64,000 nucleotides of DNA from Spartobacteria bacterium. Lineage in GTDB: Bacteria; Verrucomicrobiota; Verrucomicrobiia; Chthoniobacterales; UBA10450. The notes under the pieces were generated by a model. That model worked only from the letters and a program-made list of their open reading frames with translations. It was not told the DNA's origin and did no database searches. A program made the position numbers and the translations under genes. The DNA is taken from assembly GCA_003167555.1 (NCBI GenBank), contig PMSN01000023.1, positions 248,001 through 312,000 of the forward strand. The letters run 5' to 3'. Below are positions 8,122 to 16,658 of the stretch, piece after piece. Position 1 is the first letter of the stretch. Every line of letters starts with the position of its first letter.

Positions 8122-9849
8122 ATGAACCGGATCCATCTTTCGATTTTCGCCGCGCTTCTGGCATCGGCTTTCACAGCCTTAGCGCAAAACACGCCGCCAG
8201 TCGTTTCGAGTCAGATCGCGGATTTCACGGAATACGCCGGCGCTCCGGCGCGCTCGCTCGATCTCCTGGCTGCGTTTGCCGATTCCGACGTGAGCGCGGC
8301 CGTGCGGATGACGACGGTGCTTGGAACGATTGACGTTGGATTATTCGGCCAACAGAAACCTATCACGGTCGCGAATTTTCTGAATTACGTCGACCAGGGC
8401 CGGTATTTCATCACCGATCCAACGACGCAACAGTTGGCCTCGAGTTTCATCCATCGATCCGTTCCCGGTTTCGTGATCCAGGGCGGTGGTTTTCTAGGCA
8501 CGGTAAACTCAGCAAATACGACGATTCAACCAACGGGTGTACTGACACTCGCCCCAATTCAAAACGAGCCGGGGCTTTCAAACAAACGCGGAACGATCGC
8601 GATGGCACAGTTCGGTTCCGACGCGAACAGCGCGACGAGCCAATGGTTCATCAATCTCGCGGACAATGGCGGCCCTCCCAATAATCTCGACATCCGGAAT
8701 AATAACGCCGGGCCTTACGCCGTCTTCGGCCGAGTCGTGAACAACGGCATGACGGTCGTCGATGCCATCGCCGCGCTACCCAAATTTAATGGCGGTGGCT
8801 CGTTTACCGAGCTCCCGGTGCGAAATTACATGAGTCCGAATGCGGTGAAGGTTGCGAACCTTGTCTCTATTCCCGGAATCACACGGATTTCGCCATTAAT
8901 CTTTTCCGCGATGAGTAATAACACGTCCATCGCGGACGCCACCGTGAGCGGCACTAAATTACTCGTAGCCGGCAAACAAATTGGAAGCGCAATGATCACC
9001 GTGACCGCGACCGATCTCGACGGCGCGCCGGTTTCGCAGCAGTTCACCGTGAACGTCGTCGCCGGTCCGGGCCGGCTCGTCCAACTCTCCACCCGCATGC
9101 AGGTCGGCACCGGCGACAACGCGCTCATCGGCGGATTCATCATGCGCGGGCCTTCGCCGAAGCGGCTCATGATCCGCGGGATCGGGCCGTCGAGCGGATT
9201 GAATGGCGCGCTGGCCGATCCCGTTCTGGAATTGCACGATGGCACCGGCGCGGTCATCGCCAGCAACGACAACTGGGGCGACGCGGCCAACAAGCAGGAC
9301 ATCATCGACACTGGCATCGCGCCGGCATCGCCTAACGAGTCAGCCATTCTCATCACGGTTGCCTCCGATCCGAATAACGCGAACTACACGGCGATCGTGC
9401 GAGGAGTGAACAACACAACCGGCCTCGGCCTGGTGGAAGTTTACGATCTGGACAGCGGGCCGGGCTCGACGCTGCTGAATATCTCGACGCGCGGCCAGGT
9501 CAATGTCGATCCGAATGCCTTGATCGGCGGTTTCTTTGTCGGCGGCACTGATTCGAAAAAAATTCTGGTACGGGCGATCGGGCCGTCGCTGGCGGCGTCA
9601 AATGTGCCGAACCCGCTGGCCGATCCGACCCTGGAGCTTCGCAATGGCAACGGGACGTTGATCGAACAAAACGACGATTGGGGCTCGAGTCCGGAGCACG
9701 CCGATATCCAATCAAGCGGTCTGGTTCCGACGAATCCGAAAGAATCGGCGGTGCTCCAAACGCTCGCCGCCGGCCAATACACCGCCATTGTGCGCGGCGT
9801 GAATAATGGGACCGGGGTTGGTTCAGTCGAAGTTTATCAGCTGCCGTAG
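8122..9849 (+). CDS. Secreted cyclophilin-type peptidyl-prolyl isomerase with two C-terminal repeats
   Basis: 575 aa. Signal peptide (MNRIHLSIFAALLASAFTALAQ), then a cyclophilin domain at about 60-250 (FIHRSVPGFVIQGGGF, GTIAMAQFGSDANSATSQWFINLADN, YAVFGRVVNNGMTVVDAIAAL), a linker resembling a cadherin/Ig-like strand-rich segment (about 250-315), and two tandem repeats of about 125 aa (about 320-445 and 447-575). Both repeats carry ALIGGF, RAIGPS or RGIGPS, DPxLELxxG, NDxWG and YTAIVRGVNN...GxGxVEVYxL. That repeat is common at the C-termini of verrucomicrobial secreted proteins as I recall it; its role is unknown, presumably surface attachment or sorting. An AAAAAGG-like ribosome site precedes the ATG. 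Confidence 0.85.
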   Translation: MNRIHLSIFAALLASAFTALAQNTPPVVSSQIADFTEYAGAPARSLDLLAAFADSDVSAAVRMTTVLGTIDVGLFGQQKPITVANFLNYVDQGRYFITDPTTQQLASSFIHRSVPGFVIQGGGFLGTVNSANTTIQPTGVLTLAPIQNEPGLSNKRGTIAMAQFGSDANSATSQWFINLADNGGPPNNLDIRNNNAGPYAVFGRVVNNGMTVVDAIAALPKFNGGGSFTELPVRNYMSPNAVKVANLVSIPGITRISPLIFSAMSNNTSIADATVSGTKLLVAGKQIGSAMITVTATDLDGAPVSQQFTVNVVAGPGRLVQLSTRMQVGTGDNALIGGFIMRGPSPKRLMIRGIGPSSGLNGALADPVLELHDGTGAVIASNDNWGDAANKQDIIDTGIAPASPNESAILITVASDPNNANYTAIVRGVNNTTGLGLVEVYDLDSGPGSTLLNISTRGQVNVDPNALIGGFFVGGTDSKKILVRAIGPSLAASNVPNPLADPTLELRNGNGTLIEQNDDWGSSPEHADIQSSGLVPTNPKESAVLQTLAAGQYTAIVRGVNNGTGVGSVEVYQLP

Positions 9850-9867
9850 CGGCGGGCGTTTTGCAGC

Positions 9868-10027
9868 TGTCATCCCAAGGCGCGCAGACGCCGAGGGACC
9901 TCACGCAAGCTCACGCGCGCGCTTCCGCGAAACGCCACACCGCTCATGTTCTCGGCGCTGGGCGCGCGCAAGCTGATCCGCATTGCAACTGCGAGGTCCC
10001 TCGCCGTCTGCGCGGCTCCGGATGACA
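9868..10027. repeat. Dispersed palindromic repeat, family A, long form
   Basis: Bounded by TGTCATCC and GGATGACA, with arms GCGCAGACGCCGAGGGACCTCACGCA and TGCGAGGTCCCTCGCCGTCTGCGC around a central spacer. A near twin lies at 37235-37393. It sits between the convergent cyclophilin and tpiA genes. Confidence 0.85.
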
Positions 10028-10042
10028 TGGCATTGAGCGCCC

Positions 10043-10810
10043 TCAGGTTTCTTCGCACGCGCACTGTACAATCTGCGCGAAACCGCGCGGATCGAGACTC
10101 GCTCCGCCGACGAGTGCGCCGTCGATGTCGGGCTGCGTCATGAGCGTGCGCGCATTGTCCGGCTTCACACTGCCGCCATACTGAATCCGGATTTTGTCGG
10201 CCGTCGCTTCGTCGGAAATCTCTCCAAGCGTCCGGCGGATGAATGCGTGCGCTTCCTGCGCCTCCTCGGCCGACGCGGTTTTTCCGGTGCCGATCGCCCA
10301 AACCGGCTCGTAGGCGATGACGGTCTCGTGCAATTCTTTCGCGCCCAATTCTGCCAAACTGCCCCGGAGTTGTTGCCCTAATATTTTTTCCACCTCGCCG
10401 CGTTCGCGTTGCGCGAGCGTTTCGCCCACGCAAACGATCGGCCGCAACATCGTCTCATGCGCCGCGCGCACTTTGCGATTCACGATCTCATCCGTCTCGC
10501 CGAAAAGTGTCCGGCGCTCGCTGTGTCCCAGCACGACGTAGCGAACGAACAGGTCGCGCAGCATCGCGGGACTGATCTCGCCCGTGAAAGCGCCGGCGCG
10601 TTCCCAATGCATGTTCTGCGCGCCGACTTTGATGTGCTGCGCCTGGCCGAGCGCCGTGTTGACCGCGGCGATGGCGGTGAAGGGCGGCACGATCACGATC
10701 TCGACCTCGGAAGCGTCGCCGACCTCGAGGAGAAACGTCGCGACGAAGTCGGCCGCCTCGCTTTGGGTCATGTTCATCTTCCAATTCGCGGCGATGATTT
10801 TTTTGCGCAT
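10043..10810 (-). CDS. tpiA: Triosephosphate isomerase
   Basis: Interconverts dihydroxyacetone phosphate and glyceraldehyde-3-phosphate. 255 aa, normal length. Active-site residues are in place: Lys in AANWKMN (K11), His in VVLGHSERR, Glu in AYEPVWAIGTGKTAS, and the phosphate-binding YGGSV and VGGASL loops. The ORF track extends upstream into the MBOAT gene; the true start is the ATG at 10810 (MRKKIIAANWKMN). It lies 17 bases downstream of the MBOAT gene on the same strand, so it is probably transcribed with the gap-pgk-SGNH-MBOAT run. Confidence 0.97.
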   Translation of the reverse strand: MRKKIIAANWKMNMTQSEAADFVATFLLEVGDASEVEIVIVPPFTAIAAVNTALGQAQHIKVGAQNMHWERAGAFTGEISPAMLRDLFVRYVVLGHSERRTLFGETDEIVNRKVRAAHETMLRPIVCVGETLAQRERGEVEKILGQQLRGSLAELGAKELHETVIAYEPVWAIGTGKTASAEEAQEAHAFIRRTLGEISDEATADKIRIQYGGSVKPDNARTLMTQPDIDGALVGGASLDPRGFAQIVQCACEET

Positions 10811-10827
10811 AAGATTTTTACCGGAGA

Positions 10828-12234
10828 TCAGAACTGAAAATAAATAAACGGCGCGTAGTGCGGCGGAATAAATAAGAGCACGACGGCGGCGGCGCAACCG
10901 TATCCCGCTGCGAAAGCCGGCGCGGGAATGCGTCGCCACCACTGCGCGAACCAGCCCCGCCAGTTCAGCCAATGCACGAGGGCGAGCGCGGCCACGATCC
11001 AAAGCATCCACGCGCCCAGGTCCTCGGCGCCCGGGCTGCGCAAAAGCACGAAGCTTTGCAGCGCCACGAACGCGTGAGGCAAATCGACCGCGCGGAAAAA
11101 TATCCACGCGACGCAGACCCAATAGATCGTGAGCGGCCAAGCCAGCCAACGCATGATCGCGCCCGCGCCCGGCCAGCGTTCGATCCGCCGTTGCCATTCA
11201 CGATGAACAACCAGCGCGAGTCCGTGCAACCCGCCCCAGATCACGAACGTCCACGCGCCGCCGTGCCACAATCCGCCAAGCAGCATCGTGATCATGATGT
11301 TGCGATAGACGAACCAACGCGGCCCGCGATTTCCGCCCAGCGGAATGTAAAGATAATCGCGCAGCCAGCTCGAGAGACTGATGTGCCACCGATGCCAGAA
11401 GTCCGAGATGTTTTGCGCGAAGTAAGGGAACCGAAAATTCATCGTGAGCTCGTAGCCGAGCAGCCGCGCGCAGGCGATCGCCATGTCCGTGTAGCCGGAG
11501 AAATCGCAATAAATTTGAATCGCGTAGAAGAGCACGCCAAGCCATGCGCTTGCCGCGGTGAAGTTGCCGGGCGCGGCAAAGTAGCGATCGGCGAAGGGCG
11601 AGACCGCGTCGGCGATGCACGCTTTTTTGATGAAACCGCCCAGGAAAAGAACGAGCGCACCGCGGACATCGACATCCGAAAATTTTCGGAGCGATTGGAG
11701 CTGCGGCAAGAATTGAGCTGCGCGCACGATGGGGCCGGCCACCATTTGGGGAAAGAATCCGATGAAGCAGGCGACATCGATGATGCTTGGAACTGCGCGC
11801 ATCTTCCCGCGGTAGACATCGATCGTGTAACTCATCGAATGGAACGTGTAGAAGCTCACGCCCACCGGAATGATGATGTTGAGCGTGTGCACGCTCGCGG
11901 GCAGACCGAGCCAGGCGAGAAGGACCGCGGCGGAGGAGATGAAGAAGTTGTAATACTTGAAGAACGCGATCGTGCCGAGATTCGCGCAAAGGCTGACAAT
12001 CAACCAGCCGCGGCGCGTCCGCGGATTCTCCGTCCGCGCCAGCATCATGCCCACGGCATAATCGAGCGCACTCGAGGCTATGAGCAGGAAGAGAAATTTC
12101 CAATTCCAGGCCGCGTAGAAAATGTAGCTGCAGATCAGCAGGAAAATCTTGCGCGGCCGATTTTCGCGCAGCGACCAGTAAACCGCGAAGACCGCCAGAA
12201 AGAACCAGAAGAACCTGAACTCGACGAAAAGCAT
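10828..12234 (-). CDS. MBOAT-family membrane-bound O-acyltransferase (AlgI/DltB-like)
   Basis: 468-aa polytopic membrane protein. The family motifs are WHRWHISLSSWLRDYLYIPLGGNRG and GLWHGGAWTFVIWGGLHGL, the latter carrying the catalytic histidine. The enzymes transfer acetyl or other acyl groups to polysaccharides or cell-wall polymers across the membrane. The ATG at 12234 (MLFVEFRFFWFF) is preferred to the upstream ORF-track start, which overlaps the previous gene. The next gene upstream, 7 bases away, is an SGNH-like protein, the usual partner (as AlgJ/AlgX or DltD) for such acyltransferases. The polymer acylated is not evident. Confidence 0.92.
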   Translation of the reverse strand: MLFVEFRFFWFFLAVFAVYWSLRENRPRKIFLLICSYIFYAAWNWKFLFLLIASSALDYAVGMMLARTENPRTRRGWLIVSLCANLGTIAFFKYYNFFISSAAVLLAWLGLPASVHTLNIIIPVGVSFYTFHSMSYTIDVYRGKMRAVPSIIDVACFIGFFPQMVAGPIVRAAQFLPQLQSLRKFSDVDVRGALVLFLGGFIKKACIADAVSPFADRYFAAPGNFTAASAWLGVLFYAIQIYCDFSGYTDMAIACARLLGYELTMNFRFPYFAQNISDFWHRWHISLSSWLRDYLYIPLGGNRGPRWFVYRNIMITMLLGGLWHGGAWTFVIWGGLHGLALVVHREWQRRIERWPGAGAIMRWLAWPLTIYWVCVAWIFFRAVDLPHAFVALQSFVLLRSPGAEDLGAWMLWIVAALALVHWLNWRGWFAQWWRRIPAPAFAAGYGCAAAVVLLFIPPHYAPFIYFQF

Positions 12235-12241
12235 GCGGCCC

Positions 12242-13261
12242 TCAGGGTTGGCGCACGAGGCGCGCGAATTCCTGCGCAAGCAGTCGAGTGAATTGCTCGG
12301 CGCCTTCTCGCGTCAGGTGCGCGTCATCGATGCGGACTTTCGTGTCGTAAAATTCGGGATACTTGCGGCTATCGTTGAAGGAGAGCAGCGGCGCGGGTGG
12401 CGTTTGCCGGAAGCGCGCCGCTGTTTGAGAAAGAACTGGGGCGACGACGAAAACTGGAGCCGCTCCGGCCTGGCGAATCTGCGCGGCGGCACTGCGGTAG
12501 GCCTGGTCCGTGGCGGGATCGAGAAATTTCGGCCGCGCCTCGGAAACTTCCTGGGCGAGCTTCTGCCGAAAAATCGTTGCCCGCTCCGTAGACATGGCGT
12601 CCCCGGCCAGCCGATATCCGTCGTGGTTCGGGCCCAGCTCCGAATCCGCCTCGAGAAAGCGCTCGCGATCGTGAGAGGGAAAAAAGTCCGCTCCCCGGCC
12701 CACGTTCGTGAACTGCTTGCCGAAGAGCGTGAGATTCGAAACGAAGTCGCGCCGCGCGAGCCAGAGCCGCGTTATCTTGATGAACCACTGCGCGTTTCCT
12801 CGAGGATCCAGCGCCTTTTTCAGCGTCATGGCCGTGTGAGGCCAGTCATGCCAATAGACGGCGCGTTCCGTGCCGAGAATGTTGTCCCATTTCGTTTGGA
12901 TGTCGCCCATTTCGAGCACAACCCACTTCAAGTTCCGCGGTTTCGTTTTCAGGATCTGTTCGAGCACGTAGAAATTCTCCGGCGGATGCATTCCATCGAT
13001 GCCGAAGTTGAACGTCCGCGTCGGCAGTCCGTTCTCGCGCGTGACTTTGTCGAAAATTTCCGGTGAGACGGAGTAATAAAGCCGGCTGGTGCCGACAACG
13101 ACGGTGTCGAACTCGTCTTTGTGCTCGGTAAAAAAATTTAGTTTCGCGGCGACGCCCTTCGGAATCATGGGCGGAAGAAGCGCGTGAATCGCAGCGCTTG
13201 TCGCGACGAAAGCCGCCAGCGCAATCGCCACGTAGAGCAGACTCTTACCTGTTTTCGCCAC
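12242..13261 (-). CDS. Membrane-anchored SGNH-like protein, partner of the O-acyltransferase
   Basis: 339 aa with an N-terminal signal anchor (LLYVAIALAAFVATSAAIHALL). The segment TVVVGTSRLYYSVSP gives the Ser block (GxSR-type), NFGIDGMHPPENF resembles block II, and the C-terminal RIDDAHLTREGAEQF gives the Asp-x-x-His dyad of SGNH/AlgX-like acetyl-handling proteins. It starts with GTG at 13261 and is 7 bases upstream of the MBOAT gene. I infer that it receives or transfers the acyl group that the MBOAT protein exports. Exact substrate unknown. Confidence 0.75.
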   Translation of the reverse strand: MAKTGKSLLYVAIALAAFVATSAAIHALLPPMIPKGVAAKLNFFTEHKDEFDTVVVGTSRLYYSVSPEIFDKVTRENGLPTRTFNFGIDGMHPPENFYVLEQILKTKPRNLKWVVLEMGDIQTKWDNILGTERAVYWHDWPHTAMTLKKALDPRGNAQWFIKITRLWLARRDFVSNLTLFGKQFTNVGRGADFFPSHDRERFLEADSELGPNHDGYRLAGDAMSTERATIFRQKLAQEVSEARPKFLDPATDQAYRSAAAQIRQAGAAPVFVVAPVLSQTAARFRQTPPAPLLSFNDSRKYPEFYDTKVRIDDAHLTREGAEQFTRLLAQEFARLVRQP

Positions 13262-13266
13262 TCATT

Positions 13267-13386
13267 CCTCCTCGTTCCCAAACTCTGTTTGGGAATGCCA
13301 TTGTCTTGAAAACTCCGTTTTCCTCAGCGGCGAAACAGAGTTTCGCGGGCAAGTGCGTTCCCAAACAGAGTTTGGGAACGAGGAGG
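13267..13386. repeat. Two-hairpin palindromic element (GTTCCCAAACTCTGTTTGGGAAC type)
   Basis: Outer arms CCTCCTCGTTCCC and GGGAACGAGGAGG. Each end also forms its own hairpin (TTCCCAAACTCTGTTTGGGAA; TTCCCAAACAGAGTTTGGGAA). It fills most of the gap between pgk and the SGNH gene, so it lies inside the presumed transcript and may act as an attenuator or mRNA-stability element (inference). Confidence 0.85.
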
Positions 13387-13429
13387 CTGAAGCAAAGCAA
13401 ATCGTCGCGCTGGATCACAGCCACGCGAT

Positions 13430-14641
13430 TTATGACCGCTCACTCAAGGCTGCAATACCGGGCAGTTCCTTCCCCTCGAGCAACTCGAGCGCCGCGCCGC
13501 CGCCGGTGGAAATGAAAGTCATTTTGTCGGCGAGCCCGGCTTGTTTCACCGCGGTGACGGAATCGCCACCGCCGATGATCGTCGTCGCCTTCGAACGAGC
13601 GAGAGCTTCCGCGATCGCGATCGTGCCGAGAGCAAAAGCCGGAATCTCGAAAATCCCCAGCGGCCCATTCCACAAAATCGTTTTCGCCTTGGCGATCTCC
13701 TCTTCGTAAAGACCGATCGTCGCGCGGCCCACATCGACCGCCTGCCACCCGTCGCTGATTCCGTGGGTCGGTGAGACGCGGCTCGTGTTCCGGGCCGTGG
13801 CGCCGGCTTCAATCCTGTCCGCTTCCAGCGCATCCACCGGGAGCAGAAACCGCACGCCTTTTTTCTTCGCCAGATCGAGCAGCTCGCGCGCAAGATCGAG
13901 CTTGTCGGCTTCGACCCGGCTGCTGCCGACCGGCACGCCTTGCGCTTTCCAAAAAGTGTTCGCCATCGCGCCGCCGATCAAAATGACATCGGCTTTTTCC
14001 ATGAGCGCCTTGAGGACGCCGATCTTGTCCGAGACTTTCGAGCCGCCCATGATCACCAGGAAAGGTTTCGCGGGTTTCTCCAACTCGCCGGAGAGATATT
14101 GGATTTCTTTCTCCATCAGGAAACCCATCGCGGATTGCTTCACGAACTTCGTGATCCCCGCCGTGCTGGCGTGCGCGCGATGCGCCGCGCCGAAGGCGTC
14201 GTTCACGTAAAGATCGCCCAGTTTTGCCAACGCCTCGGCGAACTTCGGATCGTTCGCTTCCTCGCCCGCGTGAAAGCGGACATTCTCGAGCAGCGCCACA
14301 TCCCCATCGTTCATGTGACTGATGATTTCTTCCGGGATCTTCCCGATCGTGTCGGTGCTGAAGGCGACGGGGTGATCGATCAGAGTCTGCAGATGGTCGG
14401 CCACCGGCCGGAGCGAATATTTCTCGACCGGTTTGCCCTTCGGCCGCCCGAAGTGCGCCATCAAGATCGTTTTCGCGCCCTGTTCGCGGAGGTAGTTAAT
14501 CGTCGGGAGACTTTCGCGGATGCGAGTGTCGTCGGTGATAACGACGCGGCCGTCGCGTTCGTCCGTCGGCACATTGAAGTCGACGCGGGTGAGGACGCGC
14601 TGTCCGCGCACCTCGAGATCGCGCAAGGAGAGCTTCTTCAT
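13430..14641 (-). CDS. pgk: Phosphoglycerate kinase
   Basis: ATP-generating step of glycolysis (1,3-bisphosphoglycerate to 3-phosphoglycerate). 403 aa, normal length. Recognisable: N-terminal substrate site RVDFNVPTDE, HFGRPKGKP, ENVRFHAGEEANDPKFAEALAKLGDLYVNDAFGAAHRAHAST, and the ATP-side GGSKVSDKIGVLKALMEKAD and GGGDSVTAVKQAGLADKMTFISTGGGAALELLEG. Downstream of gap on the same strand, separated by a family A palindromic element. Confidence 0.98.
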   Translation of the reverse strand: MKKLSLRDLEVRGQRVLTRVDFNVPTDERDGRVVITDDTRIRESLPTINYLREQGAKTILMAHFGRPKGKPVEKYSLRPVADHLQTLIDHPVAFSTDTIGKIPEEIISHMNDGDVALLENVRFHAGEEANDPKFAEALAKLGDLYVNDAFGAAHRAHASTAGITKFVKQSAMGFLMEKEIQYLSGELEKPAKPFLVIMGGSKVSDKIGVLKALMEKADVILIGGAMANTFWKAQGVPVGSSRVEADKLDLARELLDLAKKKGVRFLLPVDALEADRIEAGATARNTSRVSPTHGISDGWQAVDVGRATIGLYEEEIAKAKTILWNGPLGIFEIPAFALGTIAIAEALARSKATTIIGGGDSVTAVKQAGLADKMTFISTGGGAALELLEGKELPGIAALSERS

Positions 14642-14648
14642 ACTAAAA

Positions 14649-14743
14649 TGTCATCCCGAGCGCGGCGAAGCGAAGTCGAGGGATCCCGCCATATCGGCTG
14701 GAAGGTAACGCAACGGGATTCCTCGACTTCGCTCGGAATGACA
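14649..14743. repeat. Dispersed palindromic repeat, family A, short form
   Basis: Bounded by TGTCATCCCGAGCG and CGCTCGGAATGACA with GAAGTCGAGGGATCCC / GGGATTCCTCGACTTC arms. It lies between gap and pgk within the presumed operon, just upstream of the pgk start. Confidence 0.9.
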
Positions 14744-14765
14744 CGGAATTATTTCTCAGGCAGTG

Positions 14766-15767
14766 CTATTTCCCCAGCAGCTCCAGCACTTGCACGCAAC
14801 GATTGCTGTAACCCCATTCGTTGTCGTACCAGCCGACGATCTTCACGAATTTGCCCCCGTGTGTCATCGTCAGTTTGCTGTCGAAGATGCAGGAGTGCGC
14901 ATTGCCGACGATGTCGATCGAGACCAGCGGCTCCTCGCTGTATTCAAGAATGTTTTTGTAGCGCTTGCTCGCCGCCGCTTCCTTGAAAGCGTTGTTGATC
15001 GAATCCACCGTCGCATCCTTCTCGAGGATCGCGGTGAAGTCGGTCACAGAGCCATCGGGAGTGGGAACTCGAAACGCGCCGCCGTTCAGTTTCCCGTTCA
15101 GCGCGGGAATCACTTCGCCGATTGCTTTCGCTGCGCCCGTGCTCGACGGAATAATGCTGACCGCGGCCGCCCGTGCCCGCCGCAAATCTTCATGAGGAAA
15201 ATCGAGAATTTTTTGGTCGTTCGTGTAGCTGTGGATCGTGCTCATGAAACCGTTCACGATCCCGAAGTTGTCGTGCAACACCTTCGCCATCGACGCGAGA
15301 CAGTTGGTGGTGCAGCTCGCGTTTGAAATCACGAAATGTTTCTCCGCGTCGTACGCTTCGTCATTCACGCCAAGGCAGAGCGTCACGTCGGGATTCTTGG
15401 CCGGCGCGCTGATGAGGACGCGTTTCGCGCCGCCTTTGGTCAGATGCAATTCCGCTTTGTCGCGGCTGGTAAAGAAGCCGGTGGATTCCAGCACGACATC
15501 GGCGCCGAGATCTTTCCAGGGCAAATTACCTGGGTCGCGCTCTTTGAGAATCCGGATCTTGTGGCCACGGACGATGATGTTTTGCGCATCGTAGCTGATC
15601 TCGCCATCGAATTTGCCGTGGACCGAATCCCACTTGAGCAGGTGCGCGAGGGTGTGTGTGTCGGTGAGATCGTTGATGGCGGCGATGCGTTTGACGTCGC
15701 TCTGCTCCATTGCGCGCAAGACGTTGCGTCCGATTCGGCCGAAGCCGTTAATGCCGTAATTTGCCAT
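14766..15767 (-). CDS. gap: Glyceraldehyde-3-phosphate dehydrogenase
   Basis: NAD-dependent oxidation and phosphorylation of glyceraldehyde-3-phosphate. 333 aa from the ATG at 15767 (MANYGINGFGRIGRNVLRAM), the natural start of the Rossmann domain; the ORF track's extension is not expected in the family. The catalytic cysteine is in SNASCTTNCLAS. The acidic residue in AINDLTDTH at the end of the second strand favours NAD over NADP. First gene of the minus-strand glycolytic run gap-pgk-(SGNH-MBOAT)-tpiA. Confidence 0.98.
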   Translation of the reverse strand: MANYGINGFGRIGRNVLRAMEQSDVKRIAAINDLTDTHTLAHLLKWDSVHGKFDGEISYDAQNIIVRGHKIRILKERDPGNLPWKDLGADVVLESTGFFTSRDKAELHLTKGGAKRVLISAPAKNPDVTLCLGVNDEAYDAEKHFVISNASCTTNCLASMAKVLHDNFGIVNGFMSTIHSYTNDQKILDFPHEDLRRARAAAVSIIPSSTGAAKAIGEVIPALNGKLNGGAFRVPTPDGSVTDFTAILEKDATVDSINNAFKEAAASKRYKNILEYSEEPLVSIDIVGNAHSCIFDSKLTMTHGGKFVKIVGWYDNEWGYSNRCVQVLELLGK

Positions 15768-15899
15768 AGGAAAAGGTGGTTGAGATGAGATGAGCCCTTG
15801 CGGAGCGGGTAAGTTACTAATTGCGGCGAATCGTGAACGCAACTGGGAAACTGTCACCGCCTTTGAACGGGAGCGCGGCGGGATCGTCCAAGAATTTCC

Positions 15900-16574
15900 G
15901 TGAAGATCATTTCGCTCGTCAGCGCGCTGGCCGCGTTCGTGGCGCTAGCGCCAATCCAAACCGCGAAGGCCGCGAAACGCGATCCTTCCAAAGTGATCAC
16001 GATCGTTGCGCTGGGTGACAGCCTCACCGCGGGCTACGGCCTCTCACGTAAACAAGCGTATCCCGCGCTGATCGCCGAACGAATGCGAAGCGCCGGCTAC
16101 GAATTCGAGGTGACTAATGCCGGTTGGAGCGGCGACACAACGGCGGGAGCACTGCGGCGGTTACCCGAAATTCTGCGCAGGAAGAAGCTCGATATTTTGA
16201 TCATCGAGCTGGGAATCAACGACGCCTTCCGCGGCGTGCCGATTGAAGAAATGCGGTCGAATCTTCAGGCGATCATCGATCAAACGCGCGCGCGGCATCC
16301 GGGCGTTTCCATTGTTATCGCGGGGATGCAGCTGCCACTCGCGTCGAGCGACGGGTACGTCCACGCGTTCGGCGAAATGTTCGGTGCGCTGGCGGAAAAG
16401 AATCGCGCGGCGCTAATTCCGTATCTGCTCGACGGTGTCGGCGGCGATCCTGAGTTGAACCAGCCGGATCTCGTGCATCCGAATGCGGCCGGTCAACGCA
16501 TCATGGCGGAAAATGTCTGGCGCGTGCTCGAGCCGATCTTGGGAAAGATCCGCAAGAGGCCTGCCGTGCTGTAG
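15900..16574 (+). CDS. Secreted SGNH/GDSL esterase (arylesterase/TesA-like)
   Basis: 224 aa with a GTG start and an N-terminal signal sequence (ISLVSALAAFVALAPIQTAKA). All SGNH blocks are visible: ALGDSLTAGYGL (Ser), NAGWSGDTTAGALRRL (Gly), ELGINDAFRGV (Asn) and DLVHPNAAGQRIMAE (Asp/His). The family hydrolyses short-chain esters or thioesters in the periplasm. Its TAG stop codon is formed by the tip of the palindromic element at 16570-16658. Confidence 0.92.
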   Translation: MKIISLVSALAAFVALAPIQTAKAAKRDPSKVITIVALGDSLTAGYGLSRKQAYPALIAERMRSAGYEFEVTNAGWSGDTTAGALRRLPEILRRKKLDILIIELGINDAFRGVPIEEMRSNLQAIIDQTRARHPGVSIVIAGMQLPLASSDGYVHAFGEMFGALAEKNRAALIPYLLDGVGGDPELNQPDLVHPNAAGQRIMAENVWRVLEPILGKIRKRPAVL

Positions 16575-16658
16575 CCGCTTCGCTATGCGAAGCGTGGGTA
16601 TGCCGCGCGAACTGGCATGCAGTGTCGCACTCGCGTCGCCCACAGGGCGACGGCTACA
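16570..16658. repeat. Two-hairpin TGTAGC...GCTACA element (family B)
   Basis: Ends TGTAGC and GCTACA. Internal hairpins are CCGCTTCGCTATGCGAAGCG and CGTCGCCCACAGGGCGACG. It supplies the TAG stop of the SGNH esterase (16572-16574) on one strand and of the agmatine deiminase (16656-16654) on the other. The element at 45523-45597 has the same two hairpins. Confidence 0.9.

Noticed and set aside
13267-13386. CRISPR-like repeat unit
   Set aside because: Inverted, not direct, repeats with no regular spacers; a two-hairpin element.
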